From JBBRUG01 sp038247995 (GTDB lineage Bacteria > Chloroflexota > Chloroflexia > Chloroflexales > Chloroflexaceae): DNA of 25,505 bases. Under the pieces are notes generated by a model. That model ran no database searches and had not been told where the DNA came from. It saw only the letters and a list, made by a program, of their open reading frames with translations. Shown here piece after piece: positions 22,286-25,505 of this stretch (position 1 is its first letter; each line of letters begins with the position of its first letter). The stretch spans positions 1 through 25,505 of the forward strand of contig JBBRUG010000039.1 of NCBI GenBank assembly GCA_038247995.1. Reading direction: 5' to 3'. Both the position numbers and the translations under genes were made by a program.

Positions 22286-22939
22286 ATGGGCGTGATTAGG
22301 CTGCAGGCGCCGGCAACATTACGCGAGGCGACGGTCGATCATTTACGTGAGCAGATTGTGACGGGAACACTTCAGCCCGGTGAGATTCTGCGCGATGGCG
22401 AAGTAGCATCTCAGCTTGGGCTAAGCCCAACGCCGGTGCGTGAAGCGTTGGTGCAACTCGCGGGCGCGGGCCTCGTTGAGATCGAGTCGAATAAGCAAAA
22501 GCGGGTTGCCCCGCTGAACCTCACCACGGCCTGCGAGCTTGCTGCCGTACAGCGCATCCTCTGGCAGACAGGTTATGCATGGGGCGCACCTCAGGTTGGC
22601 CCAGCGGCGCTTGATGCGCTCGGCGGCGCGCTGACAGCACTTGAGGAGGCATTACATAAAGGTGATCGACGCGCGGCGCTGCTCGCCTATACCGACTTTC
22701 ACAGCATTGTGGTAGCCGCAGGTGGGAACAGTGAGTTAAACCGCCTGATCGTTGATCGCTATCCGTTGCTCGAACGCCTGATGATGCTCCGTCTACCCCA
22801 TTTCGTCAATCACGAATTGCTCGATCTGAATCGCGCGATCTACACCGCACTCAGCGAAGGCAACCCCGTACGGGCGATTATCCTCGGCGAGATGATCCGG
22901 GAAACGTTCGCCGCCGCAATGGATACACTGATCGATTAG
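22286..22939 (+). CDS. GntR-family regulator, FCD subgroup
   Basis: A 217-residue regulator. The winged helix-turn-helix (about 10-75) reads LREATVDHLREQIVTGTLQPGEILRDGEVASQLGLSPTPVREALVQLAGAGLVEI, the standard GntR start. The all-helical C-terminal domain (about 85-210) is FCD-like, with DFHSIVVAAGGNSELNRLI. Of the metal-ligand positions usual in FCD domains, the Asp and His of DFH are present, but the later histidines appear to be replaced (DLNRAI and MIRETF), so metal or acid binding may differ. FCD regulators normally sense carboxylic or sugar acids. Its own promoter and that of the esterase share an 18-bp palindrome, pointing to autoregulation and control of the ketone/ester cluster. It is bracketed by two copies of an 88-bp MITE-like element, which could have carried it as a unit. 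Confidence 0.88.
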   Translation: MGVIRLQAPATLREATVDHLREQIVTGTLQPGEILRDGEVASQLGLSPTPVREALVQLAGAGLVEIESNKQKRVAPLNLTTACELAAVQRILWQTGYAWGAPQVGPAALDALGGALTALEEALHKGDRRAALLAYTDFHSIVVAAGGNSELNRLIVDRYPLLERLMMLRLPHFVNHELLDLNRAIYTALSEGNPVRAIILGEMIRETFAAAMDTLID

Positions 22940-22941
22940 GC

Positions 22942-23030
22942 CAGGTTTCAGGCGGCAGGCGGCAGGCGGCAGGGTTCGCATACCAGAACGCGCAATGCGT
23001 ACGAAGACGATCAAGCTGCCTGAAATCTTG
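22942..23030 (+). repeat. 88-bp MITE-like element, copy 2
   Basis: Direct repeat of 22022-22110 at about 81% identity, lying between the gntR stop and the CocE-type gene. Its ends (caggtttcaggc and gcctgaaatcttg) are again inverted. An internal (ggcggca)-type triplet at 22951-22971 shows local slippage relative to copy 1. Confidence 0.75.
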
Positions 23031-23088
23031 CCTTAGGAGCGTGGGCATCTTTTACGCCCTCACGCCCTCTACGCCTGCTGGAATAATA

Positions 23089-24834
23089 ATGGACATTGTC
23101 GTCCAAAAGAATGTTTGTGTGTTGCTGCGCGATCGCGTTAGCCTGGCAACGGATGTCTATCGCCCGGCGACGGACACTCCCTGTCCGACGCTGATCGTAC
23201 GCACTCCCTATAACAAAGATCTGTTGGCAACCCTTGTGTTGCTGATGCCTGATCCGATCCGTCTCGCACAGGCGGGTTATGCGGTGGTTGTGCAGGATTG
23301 TCGCGGCTGCTACCAATCCGCCGGAACTGTCACCCCATTTGGGCAGGAAACCAACGACGGCCTCGACACGCTTGCGTGGGCCGTGGCGTAACCCTGGTCG
23401 AACGGGACGGTCGGCATGCTCGGCGGCTCGTACCTGGGTGCCGTGCAATGGTTTGTCGCCGCCGCAGCGCCGCCGGCACTGCGCGCGATCGCGCCTTACA
23501 TCACCAGCGATCAGTTCTATAACCCCTGGACGTATCAGGGCGGCGCGTTTCAGCTCGGGTTTTGCCTCTTCTGGGCGCTGGGCTATTTTGCCATCCCCGA
23601 ACTGCATCGCCGCCTGGTGAGCCATACCGCCACGCTCGGCGATGTAAGCAAAGCTATGCGCGCGCTCGGCGCCATCGACGAGCTGTACCGCCGCCGGCCC
23701 TTGCACGCTGTACCCGAGGTGCTGGCAGCGGCGCCCTTCTACGCCGACTGGCTGGCCCATCCCGACGAGGATGCCTACTGGCACACCATCGCGCCGGGGC
23801 ACGCTTACGAGCAGATCACCGCACCGGCGCTGCTCGTCGGCGGCTGGTACGATCCCTTCCTCGCCGGGACGCTGGCAAGCTATCAGGGCATGCGCGACCA
23901 CGGTGGCAGCGATTCCGCACGCCAACCCGGGCTGATCATCGGCCCGTGGTCGCACGGGGTCTGGCATGGCGCCTTTCGCGAGCGCGACTTTGGCCTGCTG
24001 GCCAGCACCGATGCCATCGATCTGACCGGCCTGCACCTGCGCTGGTTCGATTATTGGCTCAAAGAAGCAGAAAACGGGCTGGAGGCGGAACTTCCGGTGC
24101 AAATCTTTGTGATGGGCGCCGACCAGTGGTACGCCGAAGCCGACTGGCCGCTCCCCAACACAGCGTATCGGCGGCTCTACTTGCATAGTGACGGGCAGGC
24201 GAACAGCCGCAACGGCGACGGCACGCTGAGTTGGCAAGCGCCCGGCAGCGAAACGCCCGACAGTTATGTCTACGATCCACACGCAGCCACGCCGACATGT
24301 GGCGGCGCGACGCTACTCCCCGGCGCGCAAACGGCGGTCAACGCCGGGCCACGTGATCAATGCGCCGTCGAACTGCGAAATGATGTACTCGTCTACACCA
24401 GCCAGTCGCTCGAACACGACCTGGACGTGATCGGCCCGGTACAGTTGATCCTTTATGCGGCATCAAGCGCTCGCGATACCGATTTCACCGGCAAACTCGT
24501 GGATGTCTACCCCAATGGACAGGCGCTCTTGATCACCGACGGCATTTTGCGTGCCCGCTACCGCAACTCGTTCAGCAGCCCAGAACTGCTGGAGCCGGGC
24601 CGGATCTACGAACTAGCGATCGATCTCGTCGCAACGGCGAATCGCTTCAAAGCCGGGCATCGGATCAGGCTCGAAGTGGCGAGCAGCAACTTCCCGCGCT
24701 TCGATTGCAACACCAACACCGGCGGCGTCATTGCCGAAGAGCACGCCGCCGACTGCGTGATCGCCACCAACCGGATCTTCCACGCTTCTCCATACCCCTC
24801 ACACTTGCTCCTGCCGATTATTGTGCGCGAGTAG
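23089..24834 (+). pseudogene. CocE/NonD-family hydrolase with in-frame stop at codon 101
   Basis: Reading from ATG 23089 gives a full-length (about 581 codons) CocE/X-Pro-dipeptidyl-peptidase-like protein broken by one TAA at 23389-23391. Before it: RTPYNKD with the oxyanion Tyr and VVVQDCRGCYQSAG. After it, in the same frame: PWSNGTVGMLGGSYLGAVQW with the nucleophile Ser of GGSYLG, GGWYDPFLAG with the acidic residue, GPWSHGVWHG with the His, and the C-terminal jelly-roll (HRIRLEVASSNFPRFDCN). Relatives usually read ...W-x-x-x-Q-P-W-x-x-G-x-V-G-M here, so CAA to TAA is the simplest change. The family cleaves esters and amides, for example cocaine or glutaryl-7-ACA types. An independent restart at ATG 23416 would miss part of the fold. 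Upstream in-frame GTG 23041 is less likely as a start. It could be a decayed gene or a base-call error. Confidence 0.82.
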
Positions 24835-24839
24835 GGCAT

Positions 24840-25505
24840 TCACTCAACGCGATCGCGGGTGATCCCGCCATTCCCCGCCGCACGTTCAACTTTTTCATAG
24901 CCATCTTCAGTGCCACCACAACATTGCTCCCGATCTACGCATCGCAGATCTTGCAGGTTGGGCCGCGGGGGCTAGGGTTGCTCGCCGCCGCGCCCTCGGC
25001 CGACGCGCTTGTCGCCAGCCTGATTACCTCGATTAGCGGCCCCGGCAAACGGCAGGGCCGCCTGCTGATCGGCGCCGTGATTGTGTATGGCATGAGCACG
25101 GCGATCTTCGGCATTTCCACGTCGTTCTAGCTCTCGATGCTGATGCTGGCCCTCAACGGCGCATCAGACACGGTAAGCATAATCGTGCGCGGGGCAATTC
25201 GCAACCTGGAGACGCCCGATGAGATCCGTGGGCGGATGGTTTCGGTGAACATGCTCTTCTTCGCCGGCGGGCCGCAACTCGGCGAGATCGAAGCCGGAGC
25301 CGCCGCCCGCTTGCTCGGCACGCCGCTTTCGGTGCTCGTCGGTGGGCTGGCGTGTATGTTTGCTAGTGGCGCTGTCGCCGCCGCCACACCCGAACTGCGC
25401 CACAAGGAGCGAATTAGCACGGAACCACGGAACCACGGAACCACGGAACCACGGAACCACGGAACCACGGAACCACGGAACCACGGAACCACGGAACCAC
25501 GGAAC
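24840..25505 (+). pseudogene. C-terminal half of an MFS transporter, with an in-frame TAG
   Basis: The reading frame carries about 190 residues matching the second half of a DHA3/enterobactin-exporter-like MFS protein: LLPIYASQILQVGPRGLGLL, then SFW-type region with TAG at 25128-25130, then LSMLMLALNGASDTVSIIVRG, RNLETPDEIRGRMVSVNMLFFAGGPQLGE. Relatives have Trp at the stop position (TGG to TAG). The N-terminal six membrane segments are missing, there is no start codon near 24840, and the stop of the CocE-type gene is immediately upstream, so a deletion joined the two. The frame then stays open through the 8-bp repeat to the window edge. It is clearly not functional as read. Confidence 0.8.
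25421..25505. repeat. 8-bp simple sequence repeat running off the edge
   Basis: The unit GGAACCAC is repeated without error more than ten times (85 bases) to the last base of the window. Because 8 is not a multiple of 3, any frame across it becomes an 8-residue repeat (T-E-P-R-N-H-G-T). Its true length is unknown here. Confidence 0.95.

Noticed and set aside
23011..24282. 423-codon open frame antisense to the CocE-type gene
   Set aside because: No domain is recognisable, and the opposite strand encodes a clear hydrolase.
20363..25130. Reassignment of stop codons as sense codons in this organism
   Set aside because: TAA, TAG and TGA all end intact, full-length genes in this same window (for example at 1602, 22937 and 3538), so global reassignment is not tenable; only local readthrough remains possible.
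25421..25505. CRISPR array
   Set aside because: The units are 8 bp with no spacers between them, so it is a simple tandem repeat.

Overview
The window reads as about 25.5 kb of a GC-rich (roughly 60%) chromosome of a filamentous-type Chloroflexota bacterium, probably class Chloroflexia. Pointers are an actinobacterial-type glycogen synthase (GlgA/GlgM), a giant protein with tandem cyclase domains, a STAND-like ATPase and TPRs, a secreted protein ending in YLPLLQR, and many short GC-rich dispersed repeats between genes. The assignment is inferred from gene types and repeat style, not from a marker gene. There are no rRNA, tRNA, CRISPR or transposase genes that I can see.

Layout. 1-2330: repeat-rich start, an internally deleted LysE-type exporter (minus) behind a leader terminator, a SanA/YdcF-like envelope protein and a tiny zinc-ribbon protein. 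2329-5954: a plus-strand run of glycogen synthase, double-GNAT acetyltransferase and MFS transporter. 6317-7725: a minus-strand pair of an Asp-box beta-propeller and a MoaD/ThiS-like sulfur-carrier protein. 7898-9315: tandem universal stress protein, then a membrane-anchored cytochrome c. 9395-10779: a minus pair of a DUF6174-like membrane protein and a WaaE-like glycosyltransferase. 11039-12307: an orphan Phd/YefM antitoxin overlapping a membrane-anchored thermonuclease whose lamin-tail domain has been frameshifted away. 12439-18005: a minus operon of a secreted PPC/Ig-like protein and a 1342-residue soluble-adenylyl-cyclase-like protein. 18253-18978: a TrmJ/TrmH-type RNA methyltransferase. 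19285-25505: a catabolic-looking cluster of an HSL-family esterase, a Baeyer-Villiger monooxygenase, a GntR/FCD regulator, a CocE/NonD hydrolase and the C-terminal half of an MFS transporter.

The last cluster is the most interesting part. A Baeyer-Villiger enzyme makes esters or lactones from ketones and the esterases would cleave them. The promoter of the esterase carries a perfect 18-bp palindrome (TATAGAATATATTCTATA) overlapping its -10 box, and a 16/18 copy sits on the gntR promoter. This suggests one small regulon under the local GntR protein. The same cluster is decaying, or is misread: the monooxygenase, the CocE hydrolase and the MFS remnant each carry a single in-frame stop codon inside otherwise well-preserved reading frames.

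Noncoding structure is rich. It includes a 98-bp repeat present twice in inverted orientation 20 kb apart (91% identical), an 88-bp MITE-like element flanking gntR on both sides, a perfect TTGACA-N17-TATAAT promoter pointing antisense into the MFS gene at 4659-5954, several strong hairpins, and an 8-bp simple repeat running off the right edge.
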